Shown: in pieces, positions 38,720 to 47,493 of the stretch
Layout of the letters: the number at the start of each line of letters is the position of its first letter
Numbering within the stretch: position 1 is the stretch's first letter
From: CBDCWT01 sp965223305
Lineage (GTDB): Bacteria; Planctomycetota; Planctomycetia; Pirellulales; Pirellulaceae
Length of the DNA stretch: 64,000 nucleotides
Direction of reading: 5' to 3'
NCBI GenBank assembly: GCA_965223305.1
Contig: CBDCWT010000083.1
Span: 1-64,000 of the forward strand
Notes under the pieces: generated by a model
Seen by the model: the letters and a program-made list of their open reading frames with translations, nothing else
Database searches by the model: none
Told to the model about the DNA's origin: nothing
Translations under genes and position numbers: made by a program

Positions 38720-40222
38720 CAGCCCTTTGAAGGTCGTTTTGGGCCCCTAGTTTGCCTCGGCTCTTGCCTGAAGTACCCGGTGTGTTGAGATGTGCGGCTT
38801 GCCCTTTGCGGAGGCGCGCTTCGGTGGTTTTTTCTTTGGCCCGCGTTTGGATTTTTTCAAGCGATTTACGTCAACACGTTTGGCAAGCGATTTCAGCTCG
38901 CGAGCGAGCATGGCGGGAGACATGCTGGCGTACTTTGTCCACTCTTCGACTGTTGTGAAGATCTCCAGCGAGCGCCAATCGCTATTGACGAGATGAACGA
39001 AGTAGTAGCTCGAAACGTCGTCGGCCTTCTCGTTGCCGTGCGCCGCTGCCAGAGCATTGCGGACAAGACAAAGCGAATTGAACGCAATGAGCGAAACGCA
39101 AAACATCAGAAGCGCCGCCCGGGGGTGCCCCAGCGACGCGATCTCTCCCTCAAACAATGCCTCCAACTCGCAGAAGGCTGTTTCGATCTGCCAACGCTGT
39201 AAGTACGCCTCAGCCACCTTGCGCGCCGTCACCTTCTTGGGGAGATTTGTCAGGATCTGAATCTCGTGGTCTTTGTCGCGAGTCGGCGTCTTCAACTCGA
39301 CGCGCACAAGGCGAGCGCGAAAACTGCCGCCGAAGTCATCAGCGATTTCGACCGCTCGGTCGAAGACTGTGCCCGTGTCTGTCTCGCCAACCTGCGTCTC
39401 CTCGCCAATGAACTCAAACCGAATGTTGCGTGCATGACGTCGAACGATGAAGTGCGCGCTCGACCGCCGCACTTGCCAAACAAACGAGGCGGTTGCGATA
39501 TTTCGGTCGCCGATCCATAGCTCGCCAGGCTGAACGTCTTCCAACACCCGAGGTAAAATGCTTCGTTCCTGGGCGTGCCCGTCCTCACAACAATACACCC
39601 GATGTACCATTTGCCGTTCCGCGTCCCAGACAACCAAAGACTTGCCAGGCAATGGACCGCTGCCGATTCTTCGCAGCTCCTTGATGCGATGCTCCGTGGC
39701 GGCGAGACGTGATTGCCATCAACAATGCGCGTCTGAGTATCCGCGTAACGATCTGCGGTTGGTGAGACTCCCAACGCATCGACCACGGGCTTCATGCGAT
39801 CACTGGCCGCTTCGAACCAAGGCCCTCGCAAACGCACAGCTCCGTATGGTTCAGCTTGTTGTACAACGACTTCTCCGAGACAGGCAGTTCGTCTTTAAGC
39901 AGCTTGTACGCGGCGTGCATGCTTGGACGCACTCGGCAAACCACCAACTGCGCCAATTGCACTACTGACGAGAAGAGCAGGTCGCGTGTGTACTGCTCTT
40001 CTCGATACGCCTCGAAGACCTCATCGACAGCTTCCTGTGGCAAAGCATTTTCCAGAATCATTCGCACCATCACTGACTCTGGGCATTCCTTCTTTAGCGT
40101 TTCAAAGATCGCGTCGCTCATGATTGCTACCTCCGTGCGTTTACATGACTCAGTCCGACGTCATTAAAACGAACCACATCTCCGTTAGGTTCGTAATAAA
40201 TCACACAACCTTCAAAGGGCTG
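38720..40222 (-). mobile_element. IS4-family insertion sequence with 12-bp target duplication (decayed)
   Basis: The element is bounded by inverted ends, CAGCCCTTTGAAGGTCGT on the left and CAGCCCTTTGAAGGTTGT (as reverse complement) on the right. Its flanks are the direct repeat GCCAAGTCACAT at 38708-38719 and 40223-40234. A 12-bp duplication is typical of IS4-type transposition. The single transposase gene inside is broken by at least two frameshifts, so the element is probably immobile. Confidence 0.88.
38747..40121 (-). pseudogene. IS4-family DDE transposase, broken by frameshifts
   Basis: Three frames make up the gene. The first (40121-39792) has MSDAIFETLKKECPESVMV and SVSEKSLYNK-like EKSLYNKLNH. 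The second has PWFEAASDRMKPVVDALG and RIVDGNHV, the DGNH block with a catalytic aspartate. The third (to 38747) has ELWIGDRNIATASF (second Asp), then AYLQRWQIETAFCELEA, the Y-x-x-R-W-x-I-E-x-x-F block with the catalytic Glu. Breaks lie near 39838 and 39715. The second looks like a 2-base insertion, since removing GT gives NHLAATEHR, the normal IS4 sequence. Confidence 0.88.
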
Positions 40223-40318
40223 GCCAAGTCACATCTGCCCCATTCTCATGATGAAACATTGATGACCACCTGCCGCTTTGAAAGACAACTCGCTCAGCTA
40301 ATGTATACCTCGCGTCCA

Positions 40319-40711
40319 CTATCCATCCACCAGCAACTTTTGGGGCAAACCTGTCCCCCTCAAAGATGCAGTGCTCTTTCGAATTAGGATTATCCGATAG
40401 TCTTTAGACGGTCTATTCATCGTAAAATTGATCCGAAATTTGAAGCTCTTCGCATCCGCCGTGCGAACCCCCCCGTCGATACCCGTAATCAGTTCCTTTT
40501 GTTCCTGGTAGGATTCGATTATCCAAAAGCCCGAAGCCGTATCTGCTCGGATAAGCGCTGGAGCGACGGATCGCGTTGGTGGCTTTATCGGCAGAGAGAC
40601 AACCAATGGTGCTGCTGAAGCCTCCAGCGATTCCAACGCCCTCCCAGCTTCTGAGATTTCGGCATCTCCCGGCCCCAGTATCAACATCGGTGCGATTGTC
40701 AGTTGAGGCAC
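40319..40711 (-). CDS. Hypothetical protein next to the Rhs remnant
   Basis: A 130-residue frame starting with GTG, immediately after the stop of the preceding frame (3 bases apart). Sequence such as PTRSVAPALIRADTASGFWI and FRINFTMNRPSKDYRIILIR looks protein-like, but I recognise no family. It lies downstream of the Rhs remnant on the same strand, where a displaced toxin tip or immunity gene would be. It may also be chance coding. Confidence 0.4.
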   Translation of the reverse strand: MPQLTIAPMLILGPGDAEISEAGRALESLEASAAPLVVSLPIKPPTRSVAPALIRADTASGFWIIESYQEQKELITGIDGGVRTADAKSFKFRINFTMNRPSKDYRIILIRKSTASLRGTGLPQKLLVDG

Positions 40712-40713
40712 AT

Positions 40714-41043
40714 TTACAGTTTTTGATCCTGGAGACGGTATTGAGGACCTATCGCGGGGAGGCCCACAATTAGTTCGCTGAACAAGGGGGCGTCCGGCGG
40801 CACCTGTTTTCGTTTCGCTAATTCCTGGGCCAAAAGCCGACTATTGCCTAAGAGATTCGTTAAGGCAGTTTCAACTCGTTGGCCAGATGGTAACTCAAAC
40901 AGAAGGTTGTTTCCCCCAGGCACAGCATAGATGAGTTTCGCAGTCACGATGCCCCCTCTTGAACGCCAGGCATGCATCTTATCCGACTCAAATATCCCCA
41001 GGACCATTGCTTCTTCCCGAATTGCCGAGACTTTTGTCATTTG
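40714..41043 (-). CDS. Hypothetical protein following the Rhs core remnant
   Basis: A frame of 109 residues from ATG 41043, overlapping the last codons of the Rhs remnant in another frame. It includes ESDKMHAWRSRGGIVTAKLI, YAVPGGNNLLFELPSGQRVE and LTNLLGNSRLLAQELAKRKQ, which looks like real protein. Position right after the DPSG end of the Rhs core suggests an old C-terminal tip put out of frame, but no toxin family is recognised. It ends three bases before the next frame. Confidence 0.45.
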   Translation of the reverse strand, partial: QMTKVSAIREEAMVLGIFESDKMHAWRSRGGIVTAKLIYAVPGGNNLLFELPSGQRVETALTNLLGNSRLLAQELAKRKQVPPDAPLFSELIVGLPAIGPQYRLQDQKL

Positions 41044-41682
41044 GTAGACCCGAGGGATCTGTTGCGGTTGCTGGCGCATTCTCCACATACCGCCGCGTAT
41101 TGGCATCTCCTGCTTCAAACCCGATCGGGTCTTCGCTGATGAATTGACCAATGGTTGGATCGTAGTATCTCGCTCGGTAGAAGTAGAGGTCGGACTCTTC
41201 ATCCGTCTCTCGGCCGGTGTAGCCGAAGATGTGGTCGACCGTGGCGTCGGTTTCGGGCGTGATTTCGCCGAAGCTGTGTCAAGCGGCCGGCGTCGTCAAA
41301 CACAAGATCGTAATCGGCGAGAGTCGTGGCGCCCTGCGAATGTGTGATGTCGGTCAACCGGCTCTGCAAGTCGTAACCGAACGTCGTGCCTGCCACCAGG
41401 TCGGCGCCCGCGAGATCGGCGTAGCGCGTGACCGCGTCGGGCAGGTTGTCCAACCGCCACCCCAAGTCCACTCGCTTCTCCGCCACCGGCACGGCGCCCG
41501 CGCGCCGACTGAGCACAGGGCAGCCCGCGTCCTGAATGCTCTCGCCCCAGAGCTCCCAAGTCGCCATCACCACAATGACGCGTTTGACTCGTCTGGTGTC
41601 GCTGTCATCACGCTCCGCGCGACGACTGCTGCTGAACTGGCGTGCAGCGGTCGCCCAGGTTGTCAGAGAGTTTGGTCGTCGG
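40988..41682 (-). pseudogene. Rhs/YD-repeat protein remnant
   Basis: Two Rhs fragments in different frames. The upstream one has ATWELWGESIQDAGCPVLS, RLDNLPDAVTRYADLAGA and FGYDLQSRLTDITHSQGAT. The downstream one is the Rhs-associated core end: DHIFGYTGRETDEESDLYF, YRARYYDPTIGQFISEDPIG and ATDPSGLPN, to a stop at 40988. The long stretch that should separate these is missing and the frame shifts at about 41280, so this is a deleted and frameshifted remnant. Its 5' half is duplicated at 37841-38109. Confidence 0.8.
41416..41682. repeat. Direct repeat copy B, Rhs-core fragment (about 267 bp)
   Basis: Matches 37841-38109 in the same orientation. It contains the palindromic GCGCCCGCGCGCC string and the ATGACGCGTTTGACTCGTC string present in both copies. 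It lies in the Rhs remnant. Confidence 0.85.
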
Positions 41683-41898
41683 ATGGTGGCCGCAGCAGCA
41701 GAGCCGGCCCCGCAATCAAGTCGCCACCGACCTTGTGGGTGTGACATCATCCTGTCATAGCGAGTCCGGTGCGCCGTTTCGATGACTCCGCTTTTGGTGG
41801 GGTGCGGCACTTGGCGGTGCTCGGGCGGGTCGACGAGGAGGGACGTCTCTTCACAATGGATGAGTGACTGACTTGGCACTATCCACGGGAGGGACGTC

Positions 41899-42978
41899 AT
41901 GAGCAAGCCACGCAGAGACATGATGGATCCGCTGGAAATCGAATCACACCATACCTGGAGCCGCTGTGTGCGGCGGGCGTTTCTCATGGGCAAGGATCCG
42001 CTTACCGGACAGGACTTTACGCACCGTCGCGCGCAACTGTATCAGTTGCACGAGTACCTGGGATCGGTCCTGATGATCGACCACTCGTCGGCTCACGTGC
42101 TGAGCAATCACCTCCACAACAACCTCCGCAGTCGTCCCGATCTGGTGCGACGGCTGAGTGATGAGGAGGTGCTTTGGCGCACTCGCAAAGCGTGGCCTCG
42201 CTACCACGGCGACGGCCACGGGTGGGACTACCATCCGACCGACAAAGAGATGGATAGGCTGATGCTTCGAGCGAGAAACGAAGAAGGCTACATGGAGCGA
42301 GTCCGACGCAATCTCTCCAACATCAGCTTCTTCCAGGCACGACTCAAGGAAACCATCGCACGGCGCGCCAACAGGGAGGAAAAGAAGCGCAAGACCGGAC
42401 ATTTCTGGGACGGAAGATTTGGCAACCGGAAAAACGACACCCCCGAGGAGGGTGTGGTCTCGCAACTGTACTGCGACCTCCAGCAATCGAAGGCCGGAAT
42501 CATAACCAGTCTGGACCAGGCCGATTTCTCCACGATCCAAGCGCAGATTCGTGCGCGGGCAAAACAGGCATTCATCGACACGCACCATCGCGCCCCTTCG
42601 ACGACGGACGAGGATCTGGAGGAGCTCGAACAGTTGGAAGTTCTCTTCGCCGGCAGCTGGTTCTCTCCGCTTGACCTGAATGCGCCGTTGATGACGGAGA
42701 AGGACGACAACCCGCCGCCATCCGAGTTTGTCTGGCCAACCGGCTACAGCTATCAAACCAAGGGTCCCGTCGACCACGAGGACGAAAGTGAAGCGTGCGA
42801 CAACGAGGTGTGTGACGACAGCGAGGCGTGTGACGGAAGCGAGGACGCGGCGTCGGAGGGGAGCGACGAAGGGCCAAGCAGCGAAAACGCCAAGGGCGTG
42901 AAGGCGAAGAAGCCAAAGAAGGCGAAAAAGGAAGAAGCGAGGTCGACCAAAGACGTCCAAGCGACGAAAGATCAATGA
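41899..42978 (+). CDS. TnpA_REP / Y1-transposase-like protein with charged tail
   Basis: A 359-residue protein resembling planctomycete REP-associated HUH transposases. Recognisable parts are AHVLSNHLHNNLRSRPDLVR (HLH as a candidate HUH pair), RLSDEEVLWRTRKAWP, RRNLSNISFFQARLKETIA, RRANREEKKRKTGHFWDGRF and SLDQADFSTIQAQIRARA. In related proteins the FWDGRF segment is followed by a Leu-rich DLNPIRA block; here it is divergent (QLYCDLQQSKAGI). The last 90 residues are acidic then lysine-rich and low-complexity. A GGGAGG site precedes the ATG. A regulatory or domesticated role is possible. Confidence 0.6.
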   Translation: MSKPRRDMMDPLEIESHHTWSRCVRRAFLMGKDPLTGQDFTHRRAQLYQLHEYLGSVLMIDHSSAHVLSNHLHNNLRSRPDLVRRLSDEEVLWRTRKAWPRYHGDGHGWDYHPTDKEMDRLMLRARNEEGYMERVRRNLSNISFFQARLKETIARRANREEKKRKTGHFWDGRFGNRKNDTPEEGVVSQLYCDLQQSKAGIITSLDQADFSTIQAQIRARAKQAFIDTHHRAPSTTDEDLEELEQLEVLFAGSWFSPLDLNAPLMTEKDDNPPPSEFVWPTGYSYQTKGPVDHEDESEACDNEVCDDSEACDGSEDAASEGSDEGPSSENAKGVKAKKPKKAKKEEARSTKDVQATKDQ

Positions 42979-43108
42979 ACGTCTCAAGAAGACCCTCCGC
43001 CGCCGAGCGTCGCGTTGCAACGTACGTGTGCTTGCGGCAAGCATGTGTGAATCGTGTTTTTGAGCGTGCTATCTTGCTGGAGTTCAGGCAACTCTGGGAG
43101 GTCAGCAA

Positions 43109-43495
43109 ATGGCGCGAAGACAGGTTGACAGTCGGTTGGCGGCGGTGGCGGATCGGTTCTGCAAGTGGCGGAAGGAACGAAGTCGCGGTCAGAGAATCCC
43201 CGAGCGTTTGTGGCGGGCTGCGGTTCAGCTGGCGCCGGAATGCGGACTCTGTCGTACAGCGCAGGCCCTTCGGCTTGACTATTACACGCTGAAGCGTCGA
43301 TGTGAGGAGGCCGAGTTGGCGGCGCCGTCACAGTCGCAGACGCAGCCGCAGTGGGTTGAGCTACCGTCGTCTGTTGCACCGCAGGAATGCCTCATCGAAT
43401 TGGAAGACTTGGCGGGCGCGAAGATGCGTATTCACCTCAAGGGCCAAACGCCCGATCTCGTCGCGCTGGCGTCCATGTTCCGGGGCGGCAAATGA
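43109..43495 (+). CDS. tnpA: IS66 TnpA-like protein (HTH)
   Basis: A 128-residue IS66 accessory protein, the first gene of the element. It has a helix-turn-helix-like region (RIPERLWRAAVQLAPECGLC, TAQALRLDYYTLKRR) and the C-terminal ECLIELEDLAGAKMRIHLKG block seen in IS66 orfA. It overlaps tnpB by ATGA, so translation is coupled. The exact role in transposition is not established, though it is needed in tested IS66 elements. Confidence 0.88.
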   Translation: MARRQVDSRLAAVADRFCKWRKERSRGQRIPERLWRAAVQLAPECGLCRTAQALRLDYYTLKRRCEEAELAAPSQSQTQPQWVELPSSVAPQECLIELEDLAGAKMRIHLKGQTPDLVALASMFRGGK

Positions 43496-43866
43496 TTCAG
43501 GTCACACCGCACATGCGCATCTGGGTCTGTGTCGAACCGGCTGACTTTCGCAAGGGCATCGATGGCCTCGCCCGCCTGTGCCAAGAGCGTCTGGAGCAAG
43601 ATCCCTTCTCCGGCAGCGTGTTCGCATTCCGCAACCGTCGGTGCACCGCGTTGAAGGTCCTCGTGTACGACGGCCAAGGCTTTTGGCTCTGTCAGAAGCG
43701 ATTGTCGGAAGGCAAGTTCCACTGGTGGCCGACCAGCAAGAACGCCGCGACTGAGGTCGCCGCCCACCAGCTGCAGATCCTGCTCTCGGCTGGCAACCCC
43801 AACCGAGCGGACGCGCCCCCGGACTGGCGCCCCTTGAACCAGTGCGCCGCGCGCAAGCAAAGCTGA
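43492..43866 (+). CDS. tnpB: IS66 TnpB (Orf2)
   Basis: A 124-residue IS66 Orf2. The hallmark blocks are EPADFRKGIDGLARLCQE, DPFSGSVFAFRNRRCTALK, VLVYDGQGFWLCQKRLSEGK and FHWWP. The start is ATG 43492, overlapping the tnpA stop; an upstream in-frame extension lies in tnpA. The family is widely conserved with unknown mechanism. Confidence 0.93.
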   Translation: MIQVTPHMRIWVCVEPADFRKGIDGLARLCQERLEQDPFSGSVFAFRNRRCTALKVLVYDGQGFWLCQKRLSEGKFHWWPTSKNAATEVAAHQLQILLSAGNPNRADAPPDWRPLNQCAARKQS

Positions 43867-43950
43867 GCAAAAACTGGGATTGCCTTCCACTGCAGATTGG
43901 CGGTTCAATACGCACAGCTAGCTTCCTGTTGAATTGACGAGCGCGTTATC

Positions 43951-45618
43951 ATGACAAAAACTCCCAAGGAGATCATTGACATGGACGCGAAACAGTTGGC
44001 GGCAGTGCTGCACCGCATCGAACAACGACTCGACGGCAAGGACTACCAGACCGTCGAGCGACTAGCCGAGTCGTACGCCTATCTGACCGAATTGGTGGCG
44101 GATAAGGACACGACAATCGAGACCTTGCGCAATCTGCTCAAGCCACGATCCGAGAAGACATCCGCAGTATTGGGTGACAAGGGCGAGCCGAGCACCGATA
44201 AAAATACCGACACGAACAACGGTAAAAACAACGGCAGCGCGGATAAGGGGGAGTCGGGGGATCCATCCGGGGATGATGAGGAACCTCCACCTAAGCCTGG
44301 CCACGGTCGCAATGGCGTCAACGATTTCCCTGGCGCTGATCGGGTGAACGTCCTGCACGACCAGCTGCAAGCGGGCGACGCCTGCCCCAATTGTGACGCG
44401 GGAATTGTATACCCAATGACGCCCGGCGTGCTGCTGCGGATCACCGGACAGGCGCCGTTGCAGGCGACGGTTTACGAGCTGCAGAAGTTGCGTTGCAGCT
44501 TGTGTGGCGAGGTGTTCACCGCCAAGTCGCCTGCGGAAGCCGGCGAGCGAAAGTACGACGCTCAGGCGGCCAGCATGATCGGCCTGCTCAAGTATGGAAC
44601 AGGGCTGCCATTCAACAGGTTGGCCGGGCTGCAACGGGGACTTGGCATCCCGTTGCCGCCCTCCACCCAATGGGAGATTGTTCGCGAATTGGCAGTCACG
44701 CTTGGTCCCGTCTACCTGGCGCTTGTTCGCGAGGCGGCTCAGTCCCAGGTGCTGCACGTTGACGACACGTCCGTGCGGATTCTTGAATTGATGGACCGCA
44801 CCGCACGGCAGCAGTTGCTTGCCGATAACGTTGAACTCGCCAGCCGCAGCGGCCTGTTTACGACTGGGATCGTGGCGACTGGTGAGGGGCGGCGGATTGC
44901 GCTGTTCATCAGCGGGCCGCGGCACGCGGGGGAGAATCTGTGTGAACTGCTGCGCCAGCGCGCCGAGGAGATGGAGCCTCCGATTCAGATGTGCGATGCG
45001 CTGTCGCGCAACACACAACCGGAATTCGACACGATTCTGGCCAACTGCCTGGCACACGGGCGGCGCAACTTCGTTAACTGCCACAGCGCATTTCCCGACA
45101 AGTGCGAAGGCATCATCTTGTCACTACGAACGGTCTACAAGAACGACGCGGCAACCAAGACCATGTCTGCCGACGATCGGCTGGCCTATCATCAGCGTCT
45201 GAGCCAGCCAGTGATGGCGGCGATCCATCAGCAGCTCACTGGCTGGCTGACGAATCGCGAGGTGGAGCCAAACTCAAGACTGGGCGGCGCAGTCAACTAT
45301 ATGCTCAACCACTGGGATGCGTTGACGTTGTTTCTTCGCGAACCAGGCGCGCCGCTGGACAATAATATCTGCGAAAGAGCGTTGAAACGCGCCATCGTGC
45401 ACCGCAAGAACTCGCTCTTCTTCAAGACTCGCAACGGGGCGCTTGTAGGCGACTGCTTGATGAGCCTGATCTACACCTGCGAGATCAATCAGGTCAGCGC
45501 ATTCGACTACCTCAATGCGCTCCAGGAGCACGCAGAACTCGCCAAACAGGCTCCGCAAGACTGGCTGCCCTGGGCGTTCCAATCCGCCCTCCCTGCCTCG
45601 CTTCCCTCAGCCGCCTAG
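43951..45618 (+). CDS. tnpC: IS66 transposase TnpC (DDE)
   Basis: A 555-residue IS66 transposase. The N-terminus is a coiled coil (EQRLDGKDYQTVERLAE) with an Asp/Gly/Lys-rich linker. A zinc-binding site follows (ACPNCDAG, CSLCGEVF). The catalytic domain has VLHVDDTSVRIL (Asp), PPIQMCDALSRNTQ (Asp) and NNICERALKRAIVHRKNSLF (Glu). The C-terminal segment carries SLIYTCEINQVSAFDYL. No break is seen. It starts 84 bases after tnpB. Confidence 0.95.
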   Translation: MTKTPKEIIDMDAKQLAAVLHRIEQRLDGKDYQTVERLAESYAYLTELVADKDTTIETLRNLLKPRSEKTSAVLGDKGEPSTDKNTDTNNGKNNGSADKGESGDPSGDDEEPPPKPGHGRNGVNDFPGADRVNVLHDQLQAGDACPNCDAGIVYPMTPGVLLRITGQAPLQATVYELQKLRCSLCGEVFTAKSPAEAGERKYDAQAASMIGLLKYGTGLPFNRLAGLQRGLGIPLPPSTQWEIVRELAVTLGPVYLALVREAAQSQVLHVDDTSVRILELMDRTARQQLLADNVELASRSGLFTTGIVATGEGRRIALFISGPRHAGENLCELLRQRAEEMEPPIQMCDALSRNTQPEFDTILANCLAHGRRNFVNCHSAFPDKCEGIILSLRTVYKNDAATKTMSADDRLAYHQRLSQPVMAAIHQQLTGWLTNREVEPNSRLGGAVNYMLNHWDALTLFLREPGAPLDNNICERALKRAIVHRKNSLFFKTRNGALVGDCLMSLIYTCEINQVSAFDYLNALQEHAELAKQAPQDWLPWAFQSALPASLPSAA

Positions 45619-45668
45619 CAAACATCCACCACCATTTATGCACCCTTGCCGCAAGCACACCAACGTAC

Positions 45669-45962
45669 TAGGCCTTAGCTGGGACGAGTACTGGCCCGTG
45701 GTGCAACGTATCGCGGATCAAATGGCCGAGGACAATCGAGCGGCCGGCATTCCTGCGGTGAAGACGGTGGACGGACAATACGACCCCGAGTACCCACCGT
45801 GCCCAACCGCGACAGCGCCGAACGAATCGGAAGCCAGCTTCCATCGGGACTTCACAAAATTCGCCCACTGGCTAGCGACCAAGGCCAAAGAGCCGTTCCA
45901 GCAGCTCCTGAACATCCTTCGTCCTCGCGCCCCCCGACAAGCCGGCCGAAGACGACAAGTGA
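45669..45962 (+). pseudogene. 3' part of a gene interrupted by the IS66 element
   Basis: Right after the IS, protein-like sequence runs LGLSWDEYWPVVQRIADQMA, EDNRAAGIPAVKTVDGQYDP and FHRDFTKFAHWLATKAKEPF, then QQLLNILRPRAP. The C6 tract at 45930-45935 shifts the frame; with five C, as in the other copy at 38538-38542, the gene ends at TGA 45960-45962. Left of the IS, the matching frame reads RGRPKTSKRRKINERLKKTL and joins through the target site, but it has no ATG. The family is not recognised. Confidence 0.6.
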
Positions 45963-45991
45963 CACGAATGTGTCACAAACCAACAGGATTC
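45879..45991 (+). repeat. About 105-bp duplicated fragment, copy 2, ending in a palindrome
   Basis: Matches 38487-38595. It ends in a 7-bp perfect hairpin, GTGACAC (45959-45965) and GTGTCAC (45970-45976), with loop GAAT. The hairpin overlaps the natural stop codon of the gene fragment, a terminator-like position, but there is no T-run. Confidence 0.8.
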
Positions 45992-47281
45992 AAGAAACAT
46001 AGCGGTCGCAAACCCGACCGCTCCAAAAGATCCTCTGCGCAAATCGCCGGCAAATCCACCGTCCAAGCCGCAATTTCACCAATTTCTAACGCACCCCCCG
46101 AAAATCTGGCTGCCCAAAATCAAATCGGTGATTTTCTCGCTTTGGCTGTCCACGACCCGAAGGGTCTCTTGCGCTGGAGTGTTGATACAGATCGCGTCTC
46201 CCTTTACTCCAGCACCGTTGCGGCGTCCACTTGTGAGCAAGTCAATTGGCCAAGCATCGAAGAGCGGGCAGACGCAGTTCCTTCAAGCGATTCGACCACG
46301 TTTGTTATTGAGGAAACCACTGCTTTTTATCTGCTCGCGCGAACTGACGGTGAGCTTTTTGCTCGGAGAGTCGTCGTGCATGTCAGAAGTGATTCCGACG
46401 ATGAGGCACATTCGTGGAGTCCACTAGAAAGCCACCACGATGCGATGTCCGAGAAGAACGTGGTCATCTGGCGTCCAGAACCTGCCGCAGAGATGCTCAC
46501 ACCTGTCTCATGGCACGCTGGTCCATCGGTTAGCCTTTCCGCATCTCGAGTGGTCGCATTCGACAATGAGTCGGTTCGGTTCTCATGGGATGTGCGCAAC
46601 GCCAGTTGTGCCCAGCGAACCTTCGGTGCTTCGCACACAAGGCTGGCGCCAGACACCTCACAAAACTCAGGCACAGCCGTAGTTGGCGGTTGGACGATGC
46701 AAAGCTTTGCGCCTCCATGCCAGAAGGTCGGCAGTGGCTCCGACACGATTACTCACGCCTCACCGCAAATCTACGGCCAGACAATTTGGGCAGAGAACCC
46801 AAGTGGACCACTGATACGAGGCGCCCACGCCTACTTCGTTCGATCACCAGCATTCCGTGGTAACTACTCAACCCGAGTCAACGCAATAAGACATGCGATC
46901 CGCGATATCGTGACGCGACTAAAACGTGGCTGCATCGTAAACGACAAAAGCCTTGACACTTCCGTTCCGGCTTTTCGTGACAAGCGTCTTGATCGCCGTG
47001 CCTTTTATTCTCGGCTCCTTGCTGAATTTGAAAATCTGCACTTGCTCACATTCGAATGCGTGGACTTCGCTAAGGACAGCGACAATTACTACGGGCGGTT
47101 TACAGACAGGTCGAACACGATTCAGCTCGGTTGGTCGCCTAATCGCCAACCATACTTACCATACGTGATTCTTCACGAATTGTGCCATAAGGCAGGATTC
47201 CATTCATCGCTCTTGCCCTATTACAGTCGAGCATCAATCGAAAACCAGACGCACCAAGTTTCGGGAATTTGTTATCCATGA
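45968..47281 (+). CDS. HELCH-motif zinc-metallopeptidase-like protein
   Basis: From ATG 45968 the frame gives 437 residues; upstream codons belong to the frameshifted fragment above. A basic, unstructured N-terminus is followed by a beta-rich middle (FVIEETTAFYLLARTDGELF; SVRFSWDVRNASC). The C-terminal domain has YLPYVILHELCHKAGFHS, where HELCH fits the HExxH zinc motif, and ends ENQTHQVSGICYP, with a possible third ligand in ENQTH. There is no signal peptide. The family is not recognised. Its place between Rhs remnants and an Rhs giant suggests an effector or accessory, but this is inference. Confidence 0.55.
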   Translation: MCHKPTGFKKHSGRKPDRSKRSSAQIAGKSTVQAAISPISNAPPENLAAQNQIGDFLALAVHDPKGLLRWSVDTDRVSLYSSTVAASTCEQVNWPSIEERADAVPSSDSTTFVIEETTAFYLLARTDGELFARRVVVHVRSDSDDEAHSWSPLESHHDAMSEKNVVIWRPEPAAEMLTPVSWHAGPSVSLSASRVVAFDNESVRFSWDVRNASCAQRTFGASHTRLAPDTSQNSGTAVVGGWTMQSFAPPCQKVGSGSDTITHASPQIYGQTIWAENPSGPLIRGAHAYFVRSPAFRGNYSTRVNAIRHAIRDIVTRLKRGCIVNDKSLDTSVPAFRDKRLDRRAFYSRLLAEFENLHLLTFECVDFAKDSDNYYGRFTDRSNTIQLGWSPNRQPYLPYVILHELCHKAGFHSSLLPYYSRASIENQTHQVSGICYP

Positions 47282-47493
47282 GGCCATTCTCGGGACCTGC
47301 CAGATTACGCCAGGCCGATAGCCTAGGCAGTCTAGGTGGAGCCGGCGGTTTACTGTGGCCTTGACGATTTTACGGATTATCCGCACATTAAAACTGGCAG
47401 ATTCGCTTTCATCCCTACAATCGTTACACACCCCCATTTGGCGCTGCCGAAGAAACCTCTGTCACAAACGCTACCCGCCAGATGGAGATGACA

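Larger units (their letters stand above)
43026..45660 (+). mobile_element. IS66-family insertion sequence with 8-bp target duplication (intact)
   Basis: The ends are imperfect inverted repeats: GTGTGCTTGCGGCAAG on the left (43026) and the reverse complement of CTTGCCGCAAGCACAC on the right (ending 45660). Both flanks carry CAACGTAC (43018-43025 and 45661-45668), the 8-bp target duplication expected for IS66. The element is 2635 bp with all three canonical genes intact, so it may be active and recently inserted. Confidence 0.95.

Noticed and set aside
43109..43379. Shadow frames over IS66 tnpA
   Set aside because: The tnpA frame has the family blocks; the others are antisense or shifted.
45515..45967. 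Treating the frame from 45515 to 47281 as one protein
   Set aside because: The first part lies inside tnpC in another frame and the next part is a fragment shifted by an extra C. Only the part from 45968 is taken as a separate gene.
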